Assembly (NCBI RefSeq): GCF_021869535.1 | Contig: NW_026262734.1 | Span: 97,097,285 to 97,161,284 of the forward strand | DNA length: 64,000 nt | Source: Mytilus californianus | Taxonomy: Eukaryota > Mollusca > Bivalvia > Mytilida > Mytilidae | Direction of reading: 5' to 3' | Part shown: positions 46,776 through 57,959 of the stretch, one piece after another | Position numbering within the stretch: the first letter of the stretch is position 1 | How the letters are laid out: every line of letters starts with the position of its first letter | Translations under genes and position numbers: made by a program | Notes under the pieces: model-generated | Told to the model about the DNA's origin: nothing | Database searches by the model: none | Seen by the model: only the letters and a program-made list of their open reading frames with translations

Positions 46776-46935
46776 CTAAGAGGCGGATTTAGGAGGGGCA
46801 GGGTGCCCATGCCCCCCTTTTGTGGGAAAAATTTGGTTGATTATTAAGGGAATCACTGAAGCATGACTGGAGCGGGCCCCCCTCTTTAGCAGTCAGTGGG
46901 CCCCCCTTATGAAAATTTCAGGATCCGCCACTGCA
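46776..46935. mobile_element. MITE-like element, GAGGCGGAT...ATCCGCCACTG
   Basis: The left end AAGAGGCGGATTTAGGAGGG is roughly inverted at the right end AGGATCCGCCACTGC. C-runs and G-runs lie inside. Same type as 57723-57888. Confidence 0.6.
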
Positions 46936-46999
46936 ACTTACAGTGTAGTGACATTTGTAACCATGTTATGTCTTCTCAATGATAATACCAATAAACTAA

Positions 47000-48960
47000 T
47001 TGTTCATATAATTATTATTGTAATGAGGAACACGTGTTTCAACATGTAGGTCCTCTTCTTTAAGTATGATTTTACAGCAAACGCCTTTACGTTATACAGT
47101 ATTTTATATATATAAATCATCATTTATATGTAGTGCTGTTGCATTGACTGTTATCCTATTACAGCCTCAGTCAATGAACTCGGGAATCAAGGATTGAATG
47201 TTGACTGCAAGATATCCGTATTACACACTAACGAACATACTTGGGTGAGCTGTACTTCCGAACATACCATGCAATTTTAAAGGCGCCGTTACACAAAAAC
47301 CATATATTTATCTATTCCTTATAATTATAACGTAAATTACTTAAATTACTGACGGGAATGTATATAATTTATTGTCACCCTCTCTTCCGCTCTATTCACT
47401 TAAGAACGATCATAATTATAAGTCAAGACTTTATTTACACGTTATCTCTGATGATATATTTCAAAGTTTCTTATCAAATAAAAAGTCATATTTTGACAAA
47501 TTATCATAATTGTAAAATGACTTAGCATATTAAATAAGCTGATGATTATATGTATCTTAGATCAAAGATATCAAATAAAAAAAAATGGAGTCTCAAATAT
47601 AATTGATAAAAATGTGTTTACTGTCTATTTCAAAATAATGATAGTTTTTTATTACCATATAATAGGTTAATATTGACTATTATTAGTAAATAAATGAAGC
47701 AACAACTACTGAATGGGCGTTAGTTAATTGTGTAAAAAGATGTAAGAGATACGAGTAATTTCTTTTACAAATATGTATACATTGTACGAACAAAGATAAA
47801 TATGTTTTAACGATTCAGTAATTTTGACGCATAATTATTTTCATATTAAATATTACAATTTGTCATTGTTGTCTAATTAAAGAGAATTTGTACAAAATTT
47901 TGCACCGAATTGAAAATATATGCCCCGGTATTTACATATTTAATATGCCTTTGTGATATTTAATGGATTAAAATCATCATTACACTATAAATTGTATCAA
48001 TTATTAAAACCAATGCTATTAAAGTCTAGACAAGATGAGCATGCGTATTAAAGGACCCATTTCGAATCTGGACAGTACAAGGACGAAATCTTCAAACTGA
48101 ATATTTAAAAGTAATTATACAAATGTAGTTCTTAATATATTTGGATTTATGAGACAATTAAAAATCAATTCATTTCAAATTATATACTGTCTATTTAAGT
48201 ATCGGAAGTTCAAAGCAATTTAAACAAATAATTATTAAGTTATCATTATTTGGTTCTCATATTTACCCGAGGTTATATTTCAGTCACCGAGGATGGACGA
48301 CGTCATGGAATAGACGTTCATTTATTTTATTCGTTCTAATATTCTGGAGTATTATTTCCACTGGAAGAAAAATTGCACTATTTGTTCCTAGCGGAATAAA
48401 AGTAAAGAACATTAATTTTGTTCCATCAGGAACAGCTATTATAGCATTGTTTATAACAAGCTTCCAGAGGACAGGAACTCTGTTAGGTGGAATACATATA
48501 CTCAAATGAGGCAACATTTGTTTGGTTATTTACCAATGAAAATTGTCTGTCCTTATATAAATGTATTTAGGAAATTATATTATTAAATGTCTAGATGTTA
48601 GACGAAAACGTAAATTAATATACTTAATAACGATGAGTATAGTAACATTTTTATGGTTCTGGTCTGGTCCTGCCTGTAATAAAATGTACATGATTTATAA
48701 AAGATAAAGTAATATTATATATAGGTTTGAAATTAAATGAAATTTCAATGTAAATTTGCTTTTCAAAATCATAGTGTATTGTTTTGTGTATGTAAATGTC
48801 ATGCTGCCAATAAATGGCCCTTAATTAGAACAATAAAAATTCGTATTATTAAAAAAATAATTATTCGTTGACAGACAGGAGATATGTAATCAGTTTAGAT
48901 AAAAGTAATAAATAATCTAATGTGATAAAATAATCAACACAGAATACACAGAATTCTCAA
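47000..48960. other. No supported gene
   Basis: Very AT-rich. The 77-codon minus-strand frame at 48284-48517 has no recognisable motif. No repeat or inverted structure stood out. Confidence 0.4.
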
Positions 48961-48982
48961 CTGAATTGTTTCATATTTTTCA

Positions 48983-49135
48983 TGTCTGGTCCTTTTATAG
49001 CCGACCAGACGGTATAGGGTTTTCTCATTGTTGAAGGCGGTACGGTTGCCTATAATAGCTTATATCCACTTTATTTAAACTTTGATGGAGAGTTGTCTCA
49101 TTGGCAATCATAGCACATCTCCATATTTTTATACA
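48983..49135 (-). repeat. Dispersed repeat family R1, reverse partial copy
   Basis: 'tggtccttttatagccgacc', 'ttgaaggcggtacggttgcc' and 'gagttgtctcattggcaatc' are the reverse of R1. It ends about 170 bp before the 34-bp satellite. Confidence 0.6.
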
Positions 49136-49304
49136 GAAAGTTACCAGATGCAGTTAAACTTTCTCTAAATGATGATTTTGATCGACTATTATTGTACACT
49201 CACTACAGAAGTGAGGGCTATATACTGCAAACAACTTATTCGTTCGTTCGTCCGTTTATTTTTTCGTCCAAAAAAAACCGAATGACATCATACTTGCTAA
49301 AAGT

Positions 49305-51880
49305 ACTGAAAAGAATGACTTCTTTGGTAAATAATACTGTACAGAATGACTTCATATTTGGTAAATATTACTGTACCGATTGATATCATATTTGGTAAAT
49401 AATACTGTACATAATGATTTCATTGCTGATAAATAATACTGTGCAGAATGACTCCATATTAGGTAAATAATACTGTACAGAATGACTTCATATTTGGTAA
49501 ATAATACTGTACAGAATGACTTCATATTAGGTAAATAATACTGTACAGAATGACTTCATATCAGGTAAATAATACTGTACAGAATGACTTCATATTAGGT
49601 AAATAATACTTTGTAGAATGACTTCATATTTGGTAAATAATACTTTTTAGAATGACTTCATTTTTGGTAAATAATACTTTGTAGAATGACTTCATATTTG
49701 GAAAATAATACTGTGCAGAATGACTTCCTATTTGGAAAATAATACTGTACCGAATGACTTCCTATTTGGAAAATAATACTGTACAGAATGACTTCATATT
49801 TGATAAATAATACTGTACAGAATTACTTCATATTTGGTAAATAATACTTTGTAGAATGACTTCATATTTGGTAAATAATACTGTACAGAATGACTCCATA
49901 TTAGGTAAATAATACTGACCAGAATGATTCCATATTTGGTAAATAATACTGTACCGAATGACTTCATATTTGGTAAATAATACTGTACCGAATGACTTCA
50001 TATTTGGTAAATAATACCATAGAATACTTTGTAGAATGACTTCATATTTGGTAAATAATACTTTGTAGAATGACTTCATATTTGGGAAATAATACTGTGC
50101 AGAATGACTTCATATTTGGTAAATAATACTGTACAAAATGATTTTAGATTTGGTAAATAATACTGTTCCGAATGACTTCATATTTGGAATATAATACTGT
50201 ACAGAATGACTTCTTATTTGGTAATAATACTTTACAGAATGACTTCATATTTGGAAAATAATACTGTGCAGTATGACTTCATATTTGGTAAATAATACTT
50301 TGTAGAATGATTCATATTTGGAAAATAATACTGTACAGAATGATTTCATATTTGGTAAATAAATCTGTGCAGAATGACTTCATATTTGGAAAATAATACT
50401 GTGCAGAATGGCTTCATATTTGGTAAATAATACTTTGTAGAATGACTTCATATTTGGAAAATCATACTGTGCAGAATGACTTCATATTTGGTAAATGATC
50501 CTGTGCAGAATGACTTCATATTTGTTAAATAATACTGTACCGAATGACTTCATATTTGGTAATAATACTGTACAGAATGACTTCATATTTGGTAAATAAT
50601 ACCATAGAATACTTTGTAGAATGACTTCATATTTGGTAAATAATACCATAGAATACTTTGTAGAATGACTTCATATTTGGTAAATAATACCAAAGAATAC
50701 TTTGTAGAATGACTTCATATTTGGTAAATAATACTTTGTAGAATGACTTCATATTTGGTAAATAATACTTTGTAGAATGACTTCATATTTGGTAAATAAT
50801 ACTTTGTAGAATGACTTCATATTTGGAAAATAATACTGTACAGAATGACTTCATATTTGATAAATAATACTGTACAGAATGACTTCATATTTGGTAAATA
50901 ATACTTTGTAGAATGACTTCATATTTGGTAAATAATACTGTACAGAATGACTCCATATTAGGTAAATAATACTGACCAGAATGATTCCATATTTGGTAAA
51001 TAATACTGTACCGAATGACTTCATATTTGGTAAATAATACCATAGAATACTTTGTAGAATGACTTCATATTTGGTAAATAATACCATAGAATACTTTGTA
51101 GAATGACTTCATATTTGGAAAATAATACTGTGCAGAATGACTTCATATTAGGTAAATAATACTGTACAAAATGATTTTAGATTTGGTAAATAATACTGTA
51201 CCGAATGACTTCATATTTGGAATATAATACTGTACAGAATGACTTCATATTTGGTAATAATACTGTACAGAATGACTTCATATTTGGAAAATAATACTGT
51301 GCAGAATGACTTCATATTTGGTAAATAATACTTTGTAGAATGACTTCATATTTGGAAAATAATACTGTACAGAATGATTTCATATTTGGTAAATAATCCT
51401 GTGCAGAATGACTTCATATTTGGAAAATAATACTGTGCAGAATGGCTTCATATTTGGTAAATAATACTTTGTAGAATGACTTCATATTTGGAAAATAATA
51501 CTGTGCAGAATGACTTCATATTTGGTAAATAATACCATAGAATACTTTGTAGAATGACTTCATATTTGGTAAATAATACTTTGTAGAATGACTTCATATT
51601 TGGAAAATAATACTTTGTAGAATGACTTCATATTTGGAAAATAATACTGTGCAGAATGACTTCATATTTGGTAAATGATACTGTACAGAATGATTTTAGA
51701 TCTGGTAAATAATACTGTACAGAATAAAATTCACATTTGGAAAATAATACAGTACAGAATGACTTCACATTTGGTAAATAATACTGTACCGAATGACTTC
51801 CTATTTGGTAAATAATACTGTACAGAATGACTTCATATTTAGTAAGTAATACTGTACAGAATGACTTTATATTTGGTGAA
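49305..51880 (+). repeat. 34-bp satellite with higher-order duplication, about 75 units
   Basis: The unit is near GAATGACTTCATATTTGGTA plus AATAATACTGTACA. Main variants end in CTTTGTA, CTGTGCA or CTGTACC, and a longer form carries 'ccatagaatactttgtag'. A block of special variants is duplicated. 'tgactccatattaggtaaat' occurs at 49891 and 50948, 'gattttagatttggtaaat' at 50140 and 51173, and 'gtgcagaatggcttcat' at 50401 and 51435, in the same order at offsets of 1057, 1033 and 1034. The array therefore grew by both unit slippage and a ~1-kb segmental duplication. Minus-strand frames are periodic by-products, since 34 is not a multiple of 3. Confidence 0.93.
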
Positions 51881-52225
51881 CAGATCAACATTGATGAGTT
51901 GTAATGTATGTACGGATTTGTCAGGCTTGTCAATACATTTCATTACAAGTTGGGTTTTATAAGCACGATAACGCGTGCATCTCGTTTTATTGTTATCACA
52001 GCTGATTTCATACATGTATAACTATTCGTTGTGTGGATGAATCACTTAATTATCATTACATGTTTGAATTGCAAAACCATGCAATATTTTTTTAACCAGA
52101 GATAACAATTTTATGTTATAAGCTATAATACAAAGCTAACTAGAGTTTCTTTATATCCGGTAATTTGTTTATATATACATGAGTTCGAATCCCGGCCAGG
52201 GAAGAACACAAACAAAAAATGCCTA

Positions 52226-52361
52226 TGTACCGAATTCGTTTTGAAAAGAAAGTTAAAAATAATATTTTGTATTTGTGTGATATTCTCAGATTTGTAAATT
52301 AAAGAGGCCATAAACATTATTTTACACGTGTACCAGAATTAGTACACTATGGGACTGTACC
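52226..52361 (+). repeat. Left arm of a 136-bp inverted pair
   Basis: The arm starts TGTACCGAATTCGTTTTGAA and ends at 'atgggactgtacc'. It matches the reverse complement of 53241-53375 with few mismatches. With the right arm it bounds a 1.15-kb segment. Confidence 0.8.
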
Positions 52362-52370
52362 CGAATTTAA

Positions 52371-52459
52371 GGTTGGAGAGTGATGAACCTACAAAACTTA
52401 GATGTACAAACAGTGAGTTCATATACATCTAAGTTTTGTAGGTTCATCACTCTCCAACC
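52371..52459. repeat. Perfect 36-bp hairpin beside the left arm
   Basis: 52371-52406 (GGTTGGAGAGTGATGAACCT onward) and 52424-52459 are exact reverse complements, with a 17-base loop. No terminator-type U-run or coding context is present. It is probably a second, inner inverted repeat or a separate foldback nested in the 52.2-53.4 kb element. Confidence 0.85.
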
Positions 52460-52547
52460 GTAAATAACCGATGGTTACCCATTGTTTCAATACTAAGCAC
52501 GTTGTGTTCTTTAGCCCATCAAACTATAATCATGGAATTAATTTCAA

Positions 52548-52750
52548 TAACCCTTCCGGAGCTCCTGCGATCATCCCCGGTTTTATATGGGGTTCGTGTT
52601 GCTCAGTCTTTAGTTTTCTATTATGTGTTTTGTGAACTGTTGTTTGTCTTTTTGTCGTTTTTCGTTTTATTGCCATGACGTTGTTGGTTTGTCTTCGACT
52701 TAATAGTCTGACTATCCCTTTGGTATCTTCCGCCTCAATCTCTTCCAAAC
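52548..52750 (+). repeat. Dispersed repeat family R3, plus copy inside the inverted pair
   Basis: CCCTTCCGGAGCTCCTGCGA, 'ggttcgtgttgctcagtctt', 'ttttgtgaactgttgtttgt' and 'gttggtttgtcttcgactta' match R3 at 4430 and 62500. Confidence 0.65.
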
Positions 52751-53002
52751 ATGATGAACCTTTAGGACTACGAAGCGCGGACTAAAGCATTTGAAAGAGG
52801 GAATATGTGCTTAAAATCAAGCAAATTTTGGACAGAACATGATAGTCGGTTATTTGCAATGTTTTGTACATGTACGTTAAAGACTCGTTGAGAAAGTTTG
52901 GATTTTTTTTAACAGAATTAACTTGTAGCCAAACAAACCAGCATTGTTTTCTTTCTGTTAAAGAATTCGATTAGAATGGTGAGATAGATAATGATAGATC
53001 TA

Positions 53003-53272
53003 GTCCCATAGTGTACCAATTCTAGTACAGTCCCATAGTGCACCAATTCTAGTACAGTCCTTTAGTGTACCAATTCTGGTACAATCCCATAGTGTACCAA
53101 TTCTGGTACAGTCCCCTAGTGTACTAATTCTGGCACAGTCCCATAGTGTACCAATTCTGGTACAGTCCCATAGTGTACCAATTCTGGTACAGTCCCATTG
53201 TGTACCAATTCTGGTACAGTCCCATAGTGTACCAGTTTATGGTACAGTCCCATAGTGTACCAATTCTAGTAC
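53003..53272 (+). repeat. 27-bp tandem array, 10 units
   Basis: The unit is GTCCCATAGTGTACCAATTC plus TAGTACA or TGGTACA; one unit has a one-base insertion (AGTTTATGGTACA). The last unit is part of the right inverted arm, and the left arm holds a single copy, so the array expanded from one arm only. The 9-residue periodic peptide (VYQFWYSPI) seen in one frame is a by-product of the 27-bp length. Confidence 0.9.
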
Positions 53273-53375
53273 ACGTGTTAATAATGTTTATGGCCTCTTT
53301 AACTTACAAATCTGAGAATATCACACAAATACAAAATATCATTTTTAACTTTTTTTTCAAAACGAATTCGGTACA
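53241..53375 (-). repeat. Right arm of the 136-bp inverted pair
   Basis: This is the reverse complement of 52226-52361. It includes the last unit and a half of the 27-bp array and ends AAAACGAATTCGGTACA. Confidence 0.8.
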
Positions 53376-53783
53376 TTGGCTCATGGGTCATTAACATATT
53401 TATACGATAATTTGATAGCACGTAAACAATAAAATTATTTATACCTCACTTAAAACAACAATATCATTTCGTACTATCTACTTCAAAAGATTACCACTTA
53501 AACCAAACATTTATTGCCTCAGACAGCTGAAGATATATGTACATCTTGACTTAGAAAAAGGTCACTTTGTTCATTTTAGCTAGTGTCAGGGAGTGATTCT
53601 GTCCATGCAAGTAATAGATATTTCTTTCGTTTACTTAGATTCACAAGCTTCTTCTTTCATAATTATTTGAAAAGTTAATTAAACTTACCAATTATTAAAT
53701 AAGCAATTATAATAGTGAGCAGTTATTGTTTTCCGTCGAGAAAAGAAGGACTACTCAAAAGGATAGAAATTAAAGTAATTTGG

Positions 53784-54030
53784 GGACGACCATTTGATAT
53801 TTTGGGGGAGGAGGATTTTTGAAGATAATTCTTTTTCATCTGTTGCTACGTATGCTAAACTTTATTCCCGCAAACATTTATTTTCCCTTTTGTACACAAA
53901 TGATACCTGCAATTGTGTTGCCGAATATTCATTTTCATCCATTCCTGGGCAAAGTTATTTTTTCAGCTCTTACCGCGCCATGATATTCATTTTTACCCTC
54001 ATCCCCACAGAAAATCAAATGGTCGTACCG
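53784..54030. mobile_element. MITE-like element, ACGACCATTTGAT termini
   Basis: The left end GGGACGACCATTTGATATTT and right end AAAATCAAATGGTCGTACCG form an imperfect terminal inverted repeat, extended by 'gggggagg' on the left and 'cctcatcccc' on the right. It is related to 37284-37550. The 79-codon frame is contained in it. Confidence 0.65.
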
Positions 54031-54658
54031 TGACTAGAATTATGTGATCTAGTCTAGTCTATGTGATCTTAGATACCAGCGCACTATGTGCAATCCTGGG
54101 ACGGTTCATATGACAACTGTCAAAATCGAACTTGACCTGTACCTGTAGATTATGGTCAATTACATTATTTTCTTATTAAGAGATTTTGTCCACTGGAACA
54201 TTTACTATTAACTAGAATAAATAAATAAAAACCCAACTTTTCTTTAGAAAACGGGGGAACAATTCTTTATCAGTAGAATATCAGATTTGTCACAATCAAT
54301 CTTTTAAATTACCTTTGGTCCATGACATTATGTTAAAATTCCAAAAGATTCTGTATAGTGGTACTTGCGTAATGGAGGGTAGGTGATTCTATTTTTAAGA
54401 TAGTTACGGACAAGAACTCTTACAAACAGTTAAATTCCTACTTTAGAAACGATGCCCACATTGTCAAAGCCTGAGAGGGAGAAACAGATGTACTCGGTAG
54501 GTTAGACACAAATTTAGAACATCTCTTAATTCTTTCTTTACTTTCTTAACTAAATCTACTCTCTTTATAAGCTTTTACCGATGCCATAAAACCCAAATCA
54601 TAAAGGTAAATCACTAGCATTATAATAATCATATACGTATTAAAAGTATACAGATGCA

Positions 54659-54868
54659 TTTTATGAGGGGCCTGATGGGTTATTTTCGTTCTTCGTGATC
54701 GGCGCATTCTCGCTATCGTGATCCGTTTTTCTACAGATTTTTTTTTTTTTATATTTTCGTGATCCGTGATCATGGAAATTTATTTTCTGTGAATCGTGAT
54801 TGACAAAAAAATCAACTCGTGAATCGTGATGAGACCCCCCCCCCCCCCCCATCAGGCCCCTCTTTTAT
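54659..54868. mobile_element. Foldback/MITE with GAGGGGCCTGATGGG ends and TTTTAT duplication
   Basis: The element body is 54665-54862, from GAGGGGCCTGATGGG to CCATCAGGCCCCTC, with a run of about 17 C next to the right end. TTTTAT is present immediately outside both ends (54659-54664 and 54863-54868), a probable 6-bp target-site duplication. Internally 'tcgtgatccgt' and 'gaatcgtgat' words recur. No coding sequence. Confidence 0.7.
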
Positions 54869-55624
54869 AAGTATACATATAATCGTGAAAAGTGTACATA
54901 TGCACAAAAAAGAAAAAGGTTTATACATACAAAACTTGCAAAATTGAATTTAACCAATTTGATTGCTTCGTATGACCTGTTCCCATTAGAACCATGAATG
55001 AATAAGCAATTATACCCCACAACAATCAAAAGCTTGTGTGATCTAGCCAAGGTTGACTATAAATTTAAACTAAATAACAGGGTATATGATGATATATTAC
55101 GCAACTGTTTATAACTGTTACCGGATCTTTATATATCGATTTACTATAAAGTAAACATTTATATCTAGACAACCTTTTCACTCACCCGTTTATTACCTTA
55201 CAAACTACCTAACTTGTGTACCAAGGTAATGAAATGTACCTGGTATACATAACTTTAATCCTGAATAAATGTCTTTGTATTAGAATGATCATATTTCGCA
55301 TTTTGCTCCAGCACCTGTGCCAAAGTTAAAGACGTTTACACGACTTTAAAACAAAGGTCGTATAATCTCTTATTTTGATTTAATAAAGAAAAGCCTTTCT
55401 CCTACATTTCCAGTCAACCGTAATTATGTTCTTGTGTCTTTGCTATAGTAGTGATATCTTTATTTAATAAAACATCTCTGACTATAGTAAAGTCTCATAA
55501 GTAGTAAATGTTTAAATATCAAAATACTGTCATCATGAATAAATATGAAATATCTGTCACTGGGCATTAATTAAACAACTATAATCGTTCTATCAAATAC
55601 AAATTACTGAACTTGTAACCGATG

Positions 55625-55855
55625 CCGTCCAATGAGATTTCATGATTGTGTTTGTGCTCCGGACCGTCCAATGAAATCACTTGATAGTATGTGTACTCTT
55701 GACCGTCCAATGAGATCATTTGATAGAGTTGCGAGGTGGACCGTCCAATGAAATCACTTGATTGTATTTGTGCTCTGGACCGTCCAATGAGATAACTTAA
55801 TTGTTTTTGTGCTCTGGATTGTCAAATGAGATCACGTGATTGTATTCCCTGCTTG
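55625..55855 (+). repeat. 39-bp tandem array, about 6 units
   Basis: The unit is CCGTCCAATGAGATCACTTG plus ATTGTATTTGTGCTCTGGA. Unit starts are at 55625, 55664, 55703, 55741, 55780 and about 55819. It is diverged, and its last unit runs into a short frame of no recognised product. Confidence 0.85.
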
Positions 55856-56053
55856 ATGAGAGTTGGTAATGACGATGATATGTGCGTTCTATTGTTTACT
55901 TGTTTCCATACCATTGTGATTATTTTTATACCGGTCAATATCCATATTGTTTTGTCTGGTATAGTTTCATATATTTTGGATGCTTTTATTTCCCTTATAA
56001 CATGTTCGTTCAGTCTCTCATCGTTTCAAATTTAGTTTGTCATGTTTCTTGTT

Positions 56054-56706
56054 TACGCGTCTTGTCAGCTTCACATTTTAATTACTAGTATAGTTCCTGC
56101 ATCTCCACTCAGAACGTGTCTTGTAAGCTTCATATTTTAATGATATTTCATGCATCTCCACTCAGGACGTGTGTTGGCAGCTTTACATTTTATTGATAAT
56201 TCCTGTATCTCCACTCAGGACGTGTCTTGTAAGCGTCACATTTTAATGATATTTGATGCATCTCCACTCAGGACGTGTGTTGTCAGCTTCACATTTTAAT
56301 GATAATTCCTGTATCTCCACTCAGAATGTGTCTTGTAAGCTTCACATTTTAATGATATTTCATTCATCTCCACTCAGAACTTGTCTTGTGAGCTTCACAT
56401 TTTAATGATAATTCATGCATCTCCACTCAGAGCGTGTCTTGTAAGCTTCACATTTTAATGATAATTACTGCATCTCCACTCAGGACGTGTCTTGTAAGCT
56501 TCACATTCTAATGATAATTACTGCATCTTTACTCAGGACGTGTCTTGTAAGCTTCACATTTTAATGATATTTCATGCATCTCCACTCAGGACTTGTCATG
56601 TCAGCTTCCTATGTTAATGCTATTACTGCATCTCCACTCAGGACGTGTCTTGTAAGCTTCCTATTTTAATGATATTTCACGCATCTCCACTCAGGACTTG
56701 TCATCA
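56054..56706 (+). repeat. 53-bp tandem array, about 12 units
   Basis: The unit is CATCTCCACTCAGGACGTGT plus 'cttgtaagcttcacatttta' plus 'atgatatttcatg'. Spacing between consecutive 'atctccactc' words is 53 bp at the start of the array. Variants alternate between 'gatatttcatg' and 'gataattcctg', a hint of a two-unit (106-bp) higher-order period in the first half. Confidence 0.9.
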
Positions 56707-56875
56707 TGAAAGGTATCGAAATACTCGCATCAGATGACATGATTCTTCCTAACTTTTACATAGAAAGCCCAAAATTCATGTCAGGTATAAAGCATAGAAG
56801 AAATTATATTTATAGTAGATAAACAGGATTCCGTCCTGAATATGGGTACAAGATTACTCGTTCGAGACGCTCAAT

Positions 56876-57185
56876 AGATATAAGAAGATGTGGTATGAGT
56901 GCCAATGGGACAACTCTCCATCCAAGTCACAATGTGTAAAAAGTAAACAATTATAGGTCAAAGTACGGCCTTCAACACGGAGCCTTGGCTCACACCGAAC
57001 AGCAAGCTGTAAAGGGCCCCAAAAATTACTAGTGTAAAACCATTCAAACAGGAAAACCAACGGTCTAATCTATATAAAAAACGAGAAACGAGAAACACTT
57101 ATGAACCACATTAACAAACGACAACCACTGAACATCAGGTTCCTGACTAAGGACAGGTGCAAACAAATGCAGCGGGTTTGAACGT
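56876..57185 (+). repeat. Dispersed repeat family R1, plus copy
   Basis: The head is TATAAGAAGATGTGGTATGA then GTGCCAATGGGACAACT. It is closely related to the reverse copy at 29222-29492 over 'cttcaacacggagccttggc' and 'aaactgttcggtgt'-type blocks, and ends with 'ttcctgactaaggacaggtg'. Confidence 0.7.
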
Positions 57186-57722
57186 TTTATCTGGCCATTC
57201 ATCTTTTTCAGTGCACCCACTCCCCACCCCTTCCTTGTTTTCGTTGTGATTCGTGTTGTTTAATGCTAGTTTTTTGTGTGACGTTTTAATGACTATAGGA
57301 TTTTTTTTCCTTTTAAAGAAATCTTTTGGCCAATATTTAGCTCGTTTTCCGTCGACTTATGATTTTTTTGTTATTGTTTCCACGGTATTTTTTGTTTTGT
57401 GTCCATTTATGCATTCACTACAAAGGTGAATACTTTCATTGGCGGAAGAAACTTGGTGTACCTTAGCTGTACATTTGAAGTCTAGTGAATATCTGGTATT
57501 CCATAAAGGTTTGGCCAGAGGCGGATTAAGTGGATGGGACCGGACCCAAACCCTTATGGACCTACATATAGGGTTTATTCTGCCTTTTACAAGTGTCATT
57601 CACGAGGTTGCCTTGGTGGCTTTCAAAATCCTGTTGCCTTGGTGACCTCCAAAATCCTGAATCCGTAACTGTCGCTCCTTGCTTTTAAATAATAAAATAA
57701 AATCTTTAATGAAAGAATCTTG

Positions 57723-57888
57723 CAGAGGCGGATCCAGCCATTTTTAAAAGAGGGGGGGGGGGTCCCAACCCAGGATAAAGGGAGGGTTCCAACTATATGT
57801 CCCCATTCAAATGCATTGATCGTCCAAAAAAAGGGGGGATTCCAACCCCAGGAACCCCCCCCCCCCCCTTTTCTGGATCCGCCACTGT
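57723..57888. mobile_element. MITE with CAGAGGCGGATCCAG...CTGGATCCGCCACTG ends
   Basis: The terminal inverted repeat of about 14 bp is nearly perfect. Inside, G-runs on the left and C-runs on the right extend the symmetry. Related ends are at 19108 and 46776. The 79-codon frame through it (Gly/Pro-rich) is a by-product. Confidence 0.8.
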
Positions 57889-57959
57889 CTTGTACGGTAT
57901 ATTACAACTTCTCAATCGGCAATGAACACACAAACATTAACAGTATACACACACAATAA

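Noticed and set aside
48284-48517. 77-codon minus-strand frame
   Set aside because: No splice signal, motif or homology I can recognise; the length is expected by chance.
49828-51933. Three minus-strand frames with periodic YYLPNMKSF-like peptide
   Set aside because: They are translations of the 34-bp satellite; because 34 is not a multiple of 3, the pattern repeats every 102 bp in all frames.
53146-53394. 82-codon frame with a 9-residue repeat (VYQFWYSPI)
   Set aside because: It arises because the 27-bp satellite unit is a multiple of 3 and happens to lack a stop in one frame.
57720-57959. 79-codon Gly/Pro-rich frame
   Set aside because: It reads through the G-runs and C-runs of the MITE at 57723-57888.
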